Of a stretch of 64,000 nucleotides of DNA, positions 34,960 to 47,479 are shown one piece after another. Source of the DNA: Anas platyrhynchos (Eukaryota; Chordata; Aves; Anseriformes; Anatidae). The first letter of the stretch is position 1. Each line of letters opens with the position of its first letter. The notes below the pieces were generated by a model that did not search any database, was not told where the DNA came from, and worked only from the letters and a program-made list of their open reading frames with translations. The DNA lies in the NCBI RefSeq assembly GCF_047663525.1, contig NC_092603.1, positions 785,501-849,500 on the forward strand, in the 5' to 3' direction. The translations under genes were made by a program, and so were the position numbers.

Positions 34960-37810
34960 GAATCATTTTTTGGGGGAAATTTCCCCCCCCCCCAGCCCCA
35001 AAAATCCCCCCTTTAGGGGCAGGATTCCCCCCCTAAATTGGGGATGGGGTTTTTGGGGTTGGGGGGGGAGTTTTGGGGCTGGGGGCAGCCCAAAGCAAAC
35101 GTGGTGGGGTTGGGGGGGGGTCAGAAAAATTTGGGAGGGGGGGTCAAGGTGAAGCCAGGCAGACATTTAGGGTTGGGGGCACCCCCCCCGAGGTGATTTT
35201 TGGGGTTGGAAGTTGGAATTTGGGGCAGAAATGGGGACGGACGGGGGGGGGGTGAGAATCCCAAAGTCAGTGCTGGGGGGGGGCTGAGATCCTGGGGGGG
35301 GCGAGATCAGAGGTTTGGGGTCAGGATTCCAAATTTGGGGTCAGAATCAGAGGTTTGGGGTCAGAATTCCGAGGTTTGGGGTCAGGATCCGAGGTTTGGG
35401 GTCAGAATTCCGAGGTTTGGGGTCAGAATTCCAAAGTTTGGGGTTGGGATCTTGATGTTTAGGGTCAGGATCCGGTGCTTCGGGTCGGGATCTTGATGCT
35501 TGGGGTCAAAATTCGGATGTTTGGGGTCATGATCCGATGCTTGGAGTCAAAATTCAGATGTTTGGGGTCAAAATTCGGATGTTTAGGGTCAGAATCTGAT
35601 GCTTGGGGTCAAAATTCGGATGTTTGGGGTCAGGATCTCGATGTTTGGGGTTGGGATCTCGATGTTTGGGGTCAAAATTCGGATGTTTAGGGTCGGGATC
35701 CGATGCTTGGGGTCAGGATCTTGCCGTTTGGGGTCAAAATTCGGATGTTTGGGGTCATGATCCGATGCTTGGGGTCAAAATTCGGATGTTTGGGGTCAGG
35801 ATCCGATGCTTGGGGTCAAAATTCGGATGTTTGGGGTCAGGATCTGATGCTTGGGGTCAAAATTCGGATGTTTGGGGTCAGAATTCGGATGTTTGGGGTC
35901 AGAATTCCAAGGTTTGGGGTGAGGATCTTGATGTTTGGGGTCAAACTTCGCATGTTTAGGGTCAGGATCTCGCCGTTTGGGCTCAAACTTCGGATATTTG
36001 GGGTCAGGATCTCGACGTTTGGGGTCAAAATCCAGATGTTTAGGGTCAGGATCTGATGCTTGTGGTCAAAATTCGGATGTTTGGGGTCAGCATTCCAAAG
36101 TTTGGGGTCAGAATTCTGAAGTTTGGGGTCAGGATCCGATGCTTGGGGTCAAAATTCGGATGTTTGGGGTCAGCATTCCAAAGTTTGGGGTCAGAATTCT
36201 GAAGTTTGGGGTCAGGATCCGATGCTTGGGGTCAAAATTCGGATGTTTGGGGTCAGGATCCGATGCTTGGAGTCAAAATTCAGATGTTTGGGGTCAAAAT
36301 TCGGATGTTTGGGGTCAGGATCTTGATGCTTGGGGTCAAAATTCGGATGTTTAGGGTCAGGATCCGATGCTTGGGGTCAAAATTCGGATGTTTGGGGTCA
36401 GGATCTCGATGTTTGGGGTCAGGATCTTGACGTTTGGGGTCAAAATTCGGATGTTTGGGGTCATGATCCAATGCTTGGGGTCAGGATCCGATGCTTGGGG
36501 TCAAAATTCGGATATTTGGGGTCAGGATCTTGACGTTTGGGGTCAAAATTCAGATGTTTAGGGTCAGGATCCGATGCTTGGGGTTGGGATCTTGATGCTT
36601 GGGGTCAAAATTCGGATGTTTGGGGTCAGGATCTCGATGTTTAGGGTCATGATCTCGACGTTTGGGGTCAAAATTCGGATGTTTGGGGTCAGGATCTCGA
36701 CGTTTGAGGTCAAAATTCGGATGTTTAGGGTCGGGATCCGATGCTTGGGGTCAAAATTCGGATGTTTGGGGTCAGCATTCCAAAGTTTGGGGTCAGAATT
36801 CTGAAGTTTGGGGTCAGGATCCGATGCTTGGGGTCAAAATTCGGATGTTTGGGGTCAGCATTCCAAAGTTTGGGGTCAGAATTCTGAAGTTTGGGGTCAG
36901 GATCCGATGCTTGGGGTCAAAATTCGGATGTTTGGGGTCAGAATCCGATGCTTGGAGTCAAAATTCAGATGTTTGGGGTCAAAATTCGGATGTTTGGGGT
37001 CAGGATCTTGATGCTTGGGGTCAAAATTCGGATGTTTAGGGTCAGGATCCGATGCTTTGGGGTCAAAATTCGGATGTTTGGGGTCAGGATCTCGATGTTT
37101 GGGGTCAGGATCTTGACGTTTGGGGTCAAAATTCGGATGTTTGGGGTCATGATCCGATGCTTGGGGTCAGGATCCGATGCTTGGGGTCAAAATTCGGATA
37201 TTTGGGGTCAGGATCTGACGTTTGGGGTCAAAATTCAGATGTTTAGGGTCAGGATCCGATGCTTGGGGTCAGATATTGATGCTTGGGGTCAAAATTCGGA
37301 TGTTTGGGGTCAGGATCTCGATGTTTAGGGTCATGATCTCGACGTTTGGGGTCAAAATTCGGATGTTTGGGGTCAGGATCTCGACGTTTGAGGTCAAAAT
37401 TCGGATGTTTAGGGTCGGGATCCGATGCTTGGGGTCAAAATTCGGATGTTTGGGGTCAGGATCCGATGCTTGGGGTCAAAATCAGATATTTGGGGTCAGG
37501 ATCTGCCCACGTTTGGGGTCAAAATCCGGATGTTTAGGGTCAGGATCTGATGCTTGTGGTCAAAATTCGGATGTCTGGGGTCAGCATTCCAAAGTTTGGG
37601 GTCAGAATTCTGAAGTTTGGGGTCAGGATCCGATGCTTGGGGTCAAAATTCGGATGTTTAGGGTCATGATCCAATGCTTGGGGTCGGGATCTCGATGCTT
37701 GGGGTCAAACTTCGGATATTTGGGGTCAGGATCTCGCCGTTTAGGGTCAGGATCTCGCCGTTTGGGCTCAAACTCCGGCTATTTGGGGTCAGGCTCTCGG
37801 TTTTTTTGGG
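34960..37810. repeat. PPP1R11 3'-flank array (GGATGTTTGGGGTCAAAATTC)n
   Basis: About 130 units of about 20 bp arranged in pairs, from 35300 to 37800, with higher-order duplication (36060-36560 recurs at 36730-37240). It abuts the stop codon of PPP1R11 and would form its 3' UTR or flank. Confidence 0.85.
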
Positions 37811-37839
37811 GTCAGAATCCCCCTTTTCGGTGCATCCCC

Positions 37840-40747
37840 TCAGTGCTCCATGGGGGCCGTTGACCCCGGAGTCCCGGGGGCCAGTTTGGGGTTCCCCCCC
37901 CGGGGGGATCGGCCCTATTGTCCCCCCCCCCCCTCCCCGCCGCCCCCGGCCCCGTTTGTGACCCCGCACGCAGTGCGCGTTCCCGCAGCCTTCGGCCTCC
38001 TCCTCCTCCTCCTCTTCCTCCTCCTCCTCCGAGCTCTCGGTCGAGCTCTCGCCGAACGCCCGCGGCTTCTCGTAGATGCAGCAGCCTGGGGGGGGGCACG
38101 AAATTTTGGGGGGGGGATGAAATTTGGGGGGGTTAGGGGGGAATTGGGGGGCTTGGGGGGATTTTGGGGGGACTGGAATGATCTTTTGGGGGGCTGGGGG
38201 GATTTTGGGGGATTGGGGGGATTGAAGGGGGGGGAAATTGGGGGTCTGGGGATGATTTTGGGGGGCCAAAATTGGGGGGGCACAAATTTGGGGGGTTGGG
38301 GGGGGAAATTGGGGGGTTGGGGGGGGAAATGGGGGTCTGGGGATGATTTGGGGGGCACAATTGGGGGGGCATGAAATTTGGGGGCTTAGGGGGGGAAATT
38401 GGGGGGTTGGGGGGATTTTGGGGGGGCTGGGGGTGATTTGGGGGGGGATTTTGGGGGGGTCGGGGGGATTTGAGGAGGTTGGGGGGGAAATTGGGGATCT
38501 GGGGATGATTTTTGGGGGGGGCCCGAATTGGGGGGGTGAGGGGGGATTTTGGGGGGTGGGGGGAATTGGGGGGGATTTTTGGGGATGCGGGGGAAATTGA
38601 GGGGTTTCGGGGGAAATTTGGGGGGTTGGGGGGAAATGGGGGGCTGGGGGGATTTTTGGGGGGTTTGGGGGGAAATTGGGGGGCTGGGGGAAAAATGGGG
38701 GGGGCTGGGGATAGTTGGGGGGGTTAGGGGGGAAATGGGGGGGTCAGGGACAATTCGGGGGGGTCCTTATGACTGGGGGGGGTCCTTATCAGTTGAGGGG
38801 GGGCCTTATCAATTTGGGGGGGGTCCAAATTTGGAGGAGCGCCGCCCAGGTGGGGATTGGAGGGGAAAGGGGGGATTGGGGACAATTTGGGGGGGTCCTT
38901 ATCAACTGGGGGGGGGGGTCTTATCAATTTGGGGGGGGCCTTATCAATTGGGGGGGGTCTTATCAGTTGGGGGGGGTCCTTATCAATTTGGGGGGGGGGT
39001 CCAGACTTGGAGGAGCGCCGCCCCCAGGTGGGGACTGGAGGGGAAAGGGGGGATCAGGGACAATTTGGGGGGGTCCTTATCAACTTGGGGGGGGTCTATA
39101 AATTGGGGGGGGGTCTTATCAGTTGGGGGGGGTCTTATCAATTGGGGGGGGGGCCTTATCAATTTGGGGGGGGGTCCAAATTTGGAGGAGCGCCGCCCCA
39201 GGTGGGGATCGGAGGGGAAAGGGGGGCTGGGGGCAATTTGGGGGGGTCCTATCAACTTGAGAGGTGTTCTCAAACTCAATGGGGGACCTTATCAGATCAT
39301 TAAGGGGTGTTGGGTGGGGGGTCCTATAAATTGGGGGGGGGTTCCAATTTTGGGGGCGAGTTTGGTGGCATGGACAAAAAGGGGCATGGGTGAATTTGGG
39401 GGGTCCTTATAAAATGGGGGCCTATATAAATTGGGGGGGGCCTTATCAATTGGGGGGGGCCTTATCAGTTGGGGGGGGCCCTTATCAGTTTGGGGGGGGG
39501 GTCTCACATTTGGAGGAGCGCTGCCCAGGTGGGGACTGGAGGGGAGGGGGAATGGGGACGATTTGGGGGGGTCCTTATCAAATGGGGGGGTCCTTATCAA
39601 CTCGGGGGGGGTCTTATCAGTTGGGGGGGGGCCTTATCAGTTGGGGGGGGCCCTTATCAATTTGGGGGGGGCCTCACACTTGGAGGAGCGCCCCAGGTGG
39701 GGCCTGGAGGGGAAAGGGGGGATCGGGGGCATTTTGGGGGGTCTTATCAATTTGGGGGGGGCCTTATCAATTTTGGGGGGGTCTTATAAGTTGGGGGGGG
39801 GGTCTTATCAATTGGGGGGGGGTCTTATCAGTTGGGGGGGGTCTCACACTTGGAGGAGCGCCGCCCCAGGTGCTCGTTGTCCACGGTGTCGCTCGACCAC
39901 TCCACCTTCTTGTCGGGCTTCCTCTTGCGCAGCTTCAACGTCAGGCTGCGGTTCTCCTAATTAATTAACGCCCCCCGGTAATTAATTAACACCCCCCCGG
40001 GATTAATTAACCCCCCCGGAAATTAATTAACCCCCCCGAGCTTAATTAACCCCCCCCCAAACTAATTAACCCCCCTCCCCGTGTCCTTATTGCCCCCTTC
40101 TCCCCGTCTGTCTTGCCCCCTAATTAACAGCCCCTCCCTAAAACCTAATTAACTCCCCCCTAATTATTACCCCCCTAATTATTACCCCCCTAATTATTAC
40201 CCCCCTAATTAATTACCCCCCTCCCAATTAATTGCCCCCCCCTCAGCCCTCACAGCCCCTAAAACCTCTTAATTGCCCCCAAACCCGCTTAATTAAGGCC
40301 CCCCCTGGTAATTAAGGACCCCCCCCCGGGTAATTAAGGCCCCCTCGCTAATCGAAGCCCCCCCCTCCAGTAATTAAGCACCCCCCGGTTAATTAAAACC
40401 TCCTCCCCCGGTAATTAACCCCTCCCCAGTATTTAAAGCCCCCCCTCCCATAATTAAAGCCGCCCCCTTCGTTAATTAAGGCCCTCCCCGTTATTTATAG
40501 CCCCCTCCATCAGTAATTAAGTCCCCCCGGTTAATTAAAGCCCCCTCCCCCCATAATAAGCCCACTACCGGTTAATTAAGACCCCCCCCCGGTTAATTAA
40601 CCCCCTTCCCGGTTCATAACCCCCTCCCATTATTCACACCCCCCTCCCAGTAATTAAGGCCCCTCCCATTAATACCGGCTCGGCGGTGCCGCTCTGGGTG
40701 ACGGTGGCGGTGCCGCAGCCGCCGCTTTCCGCCGCCGCCTCCGCCAT
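37840..40747 (-). CDS. PPP1R11: PPP1R11 (inhibitor-3 / TCTEX5), PP1 inhibitor and E3 ligase
   Basis: PPP1R11 is a small, heat-stable inhibitor of protein phosphatase 1, also reported as an E3 ligase for TLR2. Exons in transcript order: 40747-40676 ([10 protein letters not shown]... EP), 39956-39848 ([33 protein letters not shown]), 38085-37840 ([18 protein letters not shown], acidic run, [11 protein letters not shown]). The PP1-binding KVEW motif and the cysteine/histidine cluster are intact. The mammalian C-terminus PMQH is matched by PMEH followed by TGA at 37842-37840, but this end is in a different frame from the CVRGH part. A single indel in the C6G8 run near 37905 would reconcile them. 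Introns 1 and 2 are minisatellite; intron 2 holds extra copies of the exon 2 end. The gene is convergent with the RNF39-like gene, as in mammals. Confidence 0.94.
38090..39845. repeat. PPP1R11 intron 2 array with copies of the exon 2 end
   Basis: 38090-38750 is GGGGGGATTTTGGGGGG-type. From 38750 the units are (GGTCCTTATCAATTTGGGG), with a segment matching the last about 25 bp of exon 2 (minus strand GGCGGCGCTCCTCCAA) at about 38831, 39007, 39181, 39511 and 39680, before the real one at 39848. Confidence 0.85.
39960..40670. repeat. PPP1R11 intron 1 array (TTAATTAACCCCCC)n
   Basis: Short TTAATTAA units alternating with C runs, similar in wording to the ABCF1 intron array at 2705-3579. No coding content. 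Confidence 0.8.
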
Positions 40748-40980
40748 GGCCCCGGGGGCCGCCGCCGCCACCGAGGCCCCGTCACGGGCCCGGAAGGGGG
40801 CGGGGTCGACGCTTCGCCGCTTCCGCTTCCCGCTTCCGGTTCCGCCCGGTAACCGGGCCCGCGGTGCGGCGCTTCTATTGGTCCCCCTGAAGGGACTTCC
40901 CGGTGGGGCGCTTCCGGTTGGTGCGGCGGTTAATGGGGTCCCCCACTAGGGGTGCTTCCGCCGTACAGTAGAAGTGCGCA
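40748..40980 (-). promoter_or_regulatory. PPP1R11 CpG-island promoter
   Basis: GC-rich, TATA-less stretch upstream of the PPP1R11 start. It carries repeated CTTCCGC/CTTCCGG ETS-type motifs between about 40815 and 40920, a TATTGGT CCAAT box near 40875, and GCGCATGCGC (NRF1-like) near 40975-40985. The exact transcription start cannot be placed. Confidence 0.6.
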
Positions 40981-40999
40981 TGCGCAGAGCATTAAGGGG

Positions 41000-42330
41000 G
41001 GGGGGTCTTAAAGGGGTAGGTACCGTTTAGGGAGGAGGTAATTAAAGGGGGCAATTAAGGGGGTGAGGGGGGTAATTAAGGGGGTGAGGGGGGTAATTAA
41101 TGTTATTTTGGGGGAAATTAAGGGAATTGGGGTCAATGAGTGTTATTTTTGGGGGAAATTAAGGGGGTTTGGGGGCAATTAAAGGAATTGGGGGGGTAAT
41201 TAAGGGGGTCTGGGGGCAATTAGGGGGGTAATTAAGGGGGTGAGGGGGGTAATTAAGGGAATTGGGGCAATTAATGTTATTTTTGGGGGAAATTAAGGGA
41301 ATTGGGGGCAATTAATGTTATTTTTGGGGGTAATTAAGGGGGTCTGGGGGCAATTAAGGGAATTGGGGGGGTAATTAGGGGGGTGAGGAGGGTAATTAAG
41401 GGGGGAGGGGGGCAATTAGGGAATTGGGGGCAATTGATGTTATTTTGGGGGAAATTAAGGGGGTTTGGTGGCAATTAAGGGGATTGGGGGGGTAATTAAG
41501 GGGGTGAGGGGGGTAATAAAGAGGGTGAGGGGGGTAATTAAGGGGGTGAGGGGCAATTAATGTTATTTTGGGGGAAGTTAAGGGAATTTGGGGCAATTAA
41601 TGGTATTTTGGGGGAAATAAAGGGGGTCTGGCGGCAATTAAGGGGGTGAGGGGGGCAATTAATGGGATTGGGGGGTAATTAAGGGAATTGGGGGCAATTA
41701 ATGTTATTTTGGGGGGAAATTAAAGGGGTTTGGGGGCAATTAATGGGATTGGGGGGGTAATTAAGGGGGTTTGGGGGCAATTAATGGGATTGGGGGGTAA
41801 TTAAGGGGGTCTGGGGGCAATTAAGGGGTGAGGGGGGTTAATTAAGGGGGTGAGGGGGGCAATTAATGTTATTTTGGGGGAAATTAAGGGGGTCTGGGGG
41901 CAATTAATGGGATTGGGGGGGTAATTAAGGGAATGGGGGGCAATTAATATTATTTTTGGGGAAATTAAGGGGGTCTGGGGGCAATTAAGGGGATTTGGGG
42001 GAGTAATTAAGGGGGTCTGGGGGCAATTGGGGGGGTAGGGGGGTATTAAGGGGTGAGGGAGGTAATTAAGGGGGTCTGGGGGCAATTAAGGGGGTGAGGG
42101 GGCAATTAATGTTATTTTTGCGGGAAATTAAGGGGTCTGGGGGCAATTAATGGGATTGGGGGGGCAATTAATGTTATTTTGGGGGGAAGTTAAGGGGGTT
42201 TGGGGGTAATTAATGGGATTGGGGGGGTAATTAAGGGGGTGAGGGGGGCAATTGGGGTGTCAAAGGGGCAATTAATGGGATGGGGGGGGCAAATAGGGGC
42301 AGTTTATAACCTGGGGGGGGCAGTTCAGGG
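41000..42330. repeat. (GGGGGCAATTAAGGGGG)n array between POLR1H and PPP1R11
   Basis: Intergenic, about 1.3 kb of 17-35 bp units including GGCAATTAATGTTATTTTGG. No gene seen. Confidence 0.8.
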
Positions 42331-42529
42331 GTAATTAAGGAGGTGGGGGGGGTGATTTAGGGTCGGGGGGGTAAAAGGGGCAATTAAGGCGCTTGGGGGG
42401 GCAAATATGGGGTGAGGGGGCAATTTGGGGGGGCAAATAGGGGTGAAGGGGGCAATTTATGACCTGGGGGGGGGGCATTATGGGGCGGGGGGGGGCAATA
42501 AAGACACCCACAACGACCCTAAAAACGGT

Positions 42530-42535
42530 TTTATT
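42530..42535 (-). terminator. POLR1H poly(A) signal AATAAA
   Basis: Minus-strand AATAAA about 140 bp downstream of the distal terminal exon copy. It would serve either terminal exon. Confidence 0.7.
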
Positions 42536-42659
42536 CCCCCCAAATAGAGGGGTGGGGGCAAAAAACACCCCAAAAGGGGCAAATAACGAAGGGGGGGGGG
42601 GCAAATAACAAAGGGGGGGGGCAAATAACAAAAGGGGGGGGGCAAATAACAAAGGGGGG

Positions 42660-43335
42660 GGGCAAATATCCCCATCACGAATCCTCCTTCTCCTGAAACC
42701 TGCGGGGAGAAGAGGGGGGGGAGGGAACCTTTTTTGGGGGAAATCCCTGGTTTTTGGGGGGGATTTTTTTTTGGGGGGGATTTTTTTTTTTGGGGGGGGC
42801 TTTTTTTTTGGGGGGGGGCTTTTTTTTTTGGGGGGGGGGGTCAAAAATCCCCATCACGAATCCTCCTTCTCCTAAAAACTTCCGGAGAAAAGAGGGGGGG
42901 GGGTTACGGAGGGAACCTTTTTTTTGGGATCCCATTTTTTTGGGGGGATTTTTTGGGGGGGGGATTTTTTTTTGGGGGGGGGGGCTTTTTTTTTTGGGGG
43001 GGGTCAAATATCCCCATCACGAATCCTCCTTCTCCTAAAAACTTCCGGAGAAAAGAGGGGGGGGTTACGGAGGGAACCTTTTTTTGGGGTTCCCCAATTT
43101 TGGGGGGGGATTTTTGGGGGGGGGGGGGCTTTTTTTTTGGGGGGGGGCTTTTTTTTTGGGGGGGGGGGGGGGGTCAAAAATCTCCCATCACGAATCCTCC
43201 TTCTCTTGAAACCTGCGGGGAGAAGAGGGGGGGAGGGAACCTTTTTTGGGGAAATCCCCGTTTTTTGGGGGGGATTTTTGGGATGGGGGGGGATTTTTTT
43301 TTTGGGGGGGGGGCTTTTTTTTGGGGGGGGGGCTC
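42660..43335 (-). repeat. Four tandem copies of the POLR1H terminal exon
   Basis: The segment holding the terminal exon and its flank is repeated at about 42671, 42851, 43013 and 43184, spacing about 160-180 bp. The outer copies keep gcag|GTTTCAGGAG or gcag|GTTTCAAGAG, coding FQEKEDS. The two inner copies have lost the CAG acceptor and turned the Gln codon into TAG. Between copies lie runs of T and G. Confidence 0.85.
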
Positions 43336-45128
43336 ACCGGCAGCGGGTGCAGGTGTAGAAGACGGTTTGGCCCTCGTCGGCCGAGCGCATCTGCCGGGTG
43401 TGATACGCCATCCCCTCGTGGCCGCAGCGGGGGCAGCGCCGCTCAACCTGGCCCCCCCACCCCAAAAAAAAAATTTGGGGGGGGGGGGGTTTTAGGGTGC
43501 GAACCCCCAGAATCGGGATCGTGGAGGGGTTTGAAGCTCATCCGGGGGGGGGTTATGGGGATGGGGGGGATTTGGGGGGGGTTTAGGGGGTGGGGGGGGA
43601 TTTTGGGGTGGGGGGGGGAGATGGGGGGGGCATAAAAAGGGATTTTGGGGTGGGGGGGGAAAATGGGGGGGGTTTAAAGGGATTGGGGGGGGATTTTGGG
43701 GTGAGGGTCTCAATTTGGGGGGGCTTTATACCCATAAAAGGGGATTTTGGGGTGGGGGGGCCCAAAATGGGGGGGGGGTTATACCCATAAAAAGGGGATT
43801 TTGGGGTGGGGGGGCCCAAAATGGGGGGGGGTTATACCCATAAAAAGGGGATTTTGGGGTGGGGGGGCCCAAAATGGGGGGACTTTAAACCCATAAAAGG
43901 GGGATTTTGGGGTGGGGGGGCCAAAATGGGGGGGGGTTAAAGAGATTGGGGGGGGGATTTTGGGGTGAGGGTCTCAATTTGGGGGGGCTTTAAACCCATA
44001 AAAGGGGATTTTGGGGTGGGGGGGCCCAAAATGGGGGGGTTAAAGGGATTGGGGGGGGTTTTGGGGTGGGGGTGTCAATTTAGGGGGGTTTATACCCATC
44101 CCAGTGGGATTTTGGGGTGGGGGTGTCAATTTGGGGGGCTTTATAGCCATAAAAGGGGATTTTGGGGTGGGGGGGCCCAAAAGGGGGGGGGGTAAAGGGA
44201 TTGGGGGGGATTTTGGGGTGAGGGGGTCCCAAAATGGGGGGGGTTAAAGGGATTGGGGGGGATTTTGGGGTGAGGGTCTCAATCTGGGGGGGCTTTAAAC
44301 CCATTAAAAGGGGATTTTGGGGTGGGGGGGAAAATGGGGGGGGGTTAAAGGGATTGGGGGGGGGATTTTGGGGTGGGGGTGTCAATTTGGGGGGGCTTTA
44401 AACCCATAAAAATGGGATTTTGGGGTGGGGGGGCCAAAATGGGGGGGGGTTAAAGGGATTGGGGGGGATTTTGGGGTGGGGGTCCCAATTTGGGGGGGGT
44501 TTATACCCATAAAAATGGGATTTGGGGTGGGGGGGGCCAAAATAGGGGGGGGTTAAAGGGATTGGGGGGATTTTGGGGTGGGGGTCTCAATTTGGGGGGG
44601 CTTTTAAACCGATAAAAATGGGATTTTGGGGTGGGGGGGCCCAATGTGGGGGGGCTTCAAACCCATCCCAATGGGATTTGGGGCTGAAAATCGCGTTCCT
44701 GGGGGGGTTTCCAGCCACCCCAAGGGGATTTGGGGTCGGTTTTTTTTTTTGGGGTGGGGGGGGGAAATTTTTGGGGTGCCCCCACTCACCACCGGCCCTC
44801 GGCTTGGGGAGGGGGCAGCTTCGGATCCTCGCCCCCCCCCCCCATTTTGCAGGCGGTTGAACTCCAGGGCGCTGCGCACCGCCCGCCCCTCAAATTCTAC
44901 CCCAAAAAAAAAGGGAAAAATTTAGGGTCTGGGGGGTTTTTTGGGATCGGGGGGGATTTTAGGGTCCCCCCCCACCCCAAAATTAAAAACCTCACCGGCG
45001 ATGTCCAGGCGAAGGAGCAGCGGGGGCAGAGGACGGTGCTGGGGGGGCCGGGGCGGGGCAGGACCGAGCCGCATTCGGGGCAAAAATCCAGGCAGGTTTG
45101 GAAACAGGACGAGGGGGGGGGGCTCCAT
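42675..45128 (-). CDS. POLR1H: POLR1H (ZNRD1 / RPA12), RNA polymerase I zinc-ribbon subunit
   Basis: POLR1H is the small Pol I subunit with an N-terminal zinc ribbon and a C-terminal TFIIS-like ribbon used in transcript cleavage. Exons in transcript order: 45128-44996, 44896-44790 ([17 protein letters not shown]... RGPV), 43447-43338 ([35 protein letters not shown]), then a 25-bp last exon (FQEKEDS). The last exon exists twice intact: 43212-43188 and 42699-42675. The catalytic hairpin RSADEGQT is complete. Exon phases sum to 124 aa (human 126). Inside exon 1 the ribbon ([19 protein letters not shown]) is out of frame with both the ATG and the exon end, as if one base were surplus in the C10 run near 45113-45122 and one missing near 45009. 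The start is chosen for its match to the human M-x-SSFQ-LDFC beginning. Confidence 0.92.
43500..44740. repeat. POLR1H intron array (GGGATTTTGGGGTGGGGG)n
   Basis: Units of about 60-70 bp containing CCCATAAAAGGGGATTTTGG and GGGCCAAAATGGGGG, between POLR1H exons 2 and 3. Confidence 0.8.
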
Positions 45129-45239
45129 GGCTTTTTTTGGGGACGGGGGGGGGGTTTTAGGTCGCCCCCGCGCCCCCCTTGTCCTAGTGTTTTGGCCCTA
45201 TTAGGCACGGCGCCCTAATTCTTTCGGAGGAGGGTTTCT

Positions 45240-47465
45240 ACCCCCGTTGTCCAAAATTGCAGTAAATTGCCCCAATTCCCACCCCAATCGCCCCAAATCC
45301 CCCCAAACTGCCCCAAATCACCCCAAATTCCTCCCCCAATTGCCCCAAATAATCCCCATTGCCCCAAATCTCCCCAAATCCCCTCCCAATCACCCCAAAT
45401 CCCCCCCCAATCGCCCCAAATCCCCCCCAAAACTGCCCCAAATTCCCCCCCCCAATCGCCCCAAATCGCCCTAAATTGCCCCAAATTCCCACCCCAATTG
45501 CCCCAAATCCCCCCCAAACTGCCCCAAATCCCCACCCCAATTGCCCTAAATCCCCCCAAACTGCCCCAAATAATCCCCATTGCCCCAAATCGCCCCAAAT
45601 TGCCCCAAATTCCCACCCCAATCACCCCAAATTCCCCCCCAAACTGCCCCAAATAATCCCCGTTGCCCCAAATTGCCCCCAAACTGCCCCAAGTAAGCCC
45701 CGTTGCCCCAAATCGCCCCAAATTGCCCCAAATTCCTCCCCCAATCGCCCAAATTCCTCCCCCAATTGCCCAAATCCCCTCCCAATTGCCCCAAATCGCC
45801 CCAATTGCCCCAAATTCCCACCCCAATCGCCCCAAATACCCCCCCAAACTGCCCCAAATTATCCCCGTTGCCCCAAATCGCCCCAAATTCCACCCCCAAT
45901 CACACCAAATCCCCCCCCAATTGCCCCAAATAATCTCCATTGCCCCAAATCCCTTCCCAATTGCCCCAAATCCCCCCCAAACTGCCCCAAATAATTCCCG
46001 TTGCACCAAATCGCCCCAAATTCCTACCCCAATCGCCCCAAATCCCCCCAAACTGCCCCAAGTAATCCCCATTGCCCCAAATCACCCCAAATTGCCCCAA
46101 ATCCCTTCCCAATTGCCCCAAATAATCCCCAAATTCCCACCCCAATCGCCCCAAATCCCCCTAAACTGCCCCAAATAATCCCCATTGCCCCAAATCCCCC
46201 CAATCAGCCCTAATCCCCCCAAATCGTCCCTGACTGACCCCTCCATTACCCCTAATTGCCCCCAAATCCCCCCCCAAATTGCCCCCATCACCCTAAATTG
46301 ACCCCAATACCCCCCCGTTGCCCCAAATCGGCCCCCCATTAGCCCAAATAGCCCCCCCAGTTGGCCCTAATCACCCCAAAACAGCCCCCTATTGCCCCCC
46401 CATTACCCCTAATCACCCCAAATCCACCCCCCGTTACCCCAAATTACCCCCGCACGGCCCCAAATAGCCCCCCCAGTGCCCCCAATCACCCCAAATCACC
46501 CCCAATCACCCCAAATACCCCCCAATTGCCCCAAAATCACCCCAAATCCATCCCCAATCACCCCCATTGCCCCAAACAGCCCCCCATTGCCCCCAATTAC
46601 CCCAAATCACCCCCCCAGTGCCCCAAATAGCTCCTCTATTGCCCCAAATCATCCCAAATCACCCCCAATCACCCCAAATACCCCCCAATTGCCCCCAAAT
46701 CATCCCAAATCGCCCCCAAATCATCCCAAATCATCCCAAATCGCCCCCAATTGCCCCCAAATCATCCCAAATTGCCCCCAAATCACCCCCAATCGCCCCC
46801 AAATCATCCCAAATAACCCCAAATCATCCCAAATAACCCCAAATCATCCCAAATTGCCCCCAATCACCCCCAATTGCCCCCAAATCACCCCCAATTGCCC
46901 CCAAATCATCCCAAATCGCCCCCAACTGCCCCCAAATCGCCCCAAATCATCCCAAATCACCCCCAATTGCCCCCAAATCGCCCCCAATTGCCCCCAAATC
47001 ATCCCAAATCGCCCCAAATCATCCCAAATCGCCCCAAATTGCCCCCAAATCACCCCCAATCGCCCCCAAATCACCCCCAAATCACCCCCAAATAACCCCA
47101 AATCATCCCAAATTGCCCCAAATCACCCCCAATTGCCCCAAATCACCCCCAATTGTCCCCAAATCACCCCAATTGCCCCCAAATCACCCCCAATCGCCCC
47201 AAATCACCCCCAAATCACCCCAATTGTCCCCAAATCACCCCAAATCACCCCCAATTGCCCCCAAATCACCCCCAAATTATCCCAAATCACCCCCAAATTA
47301 TCCCAAGTCTCCCCCAATTGCCCCCAAATCACCCCCCCAGTGCCCCCCCATCACCCCATATTACCCAAAATCACCCTAAATCACCCCAAACCCTCCCCTA
47401 CTGCCCCCAATCACCCCTCCCAGTGCCCAAATCCCCCCATTTACCCCAAATCCCCCCCAAATCCT
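45240..47465. repeat. (CCCCAAATTGCCCCAAATC)n array upstream of the POLR1H coding exons
   Basis: About 2.2 kb of 10-14 bp units, probably the intron between the untranslated first exon and the first coding exon of POLR1H. ORFs on both strands are artefacts. Confidence 0.85.
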
Positions 47466-47479
47466 CTATAAGCCCCCCC

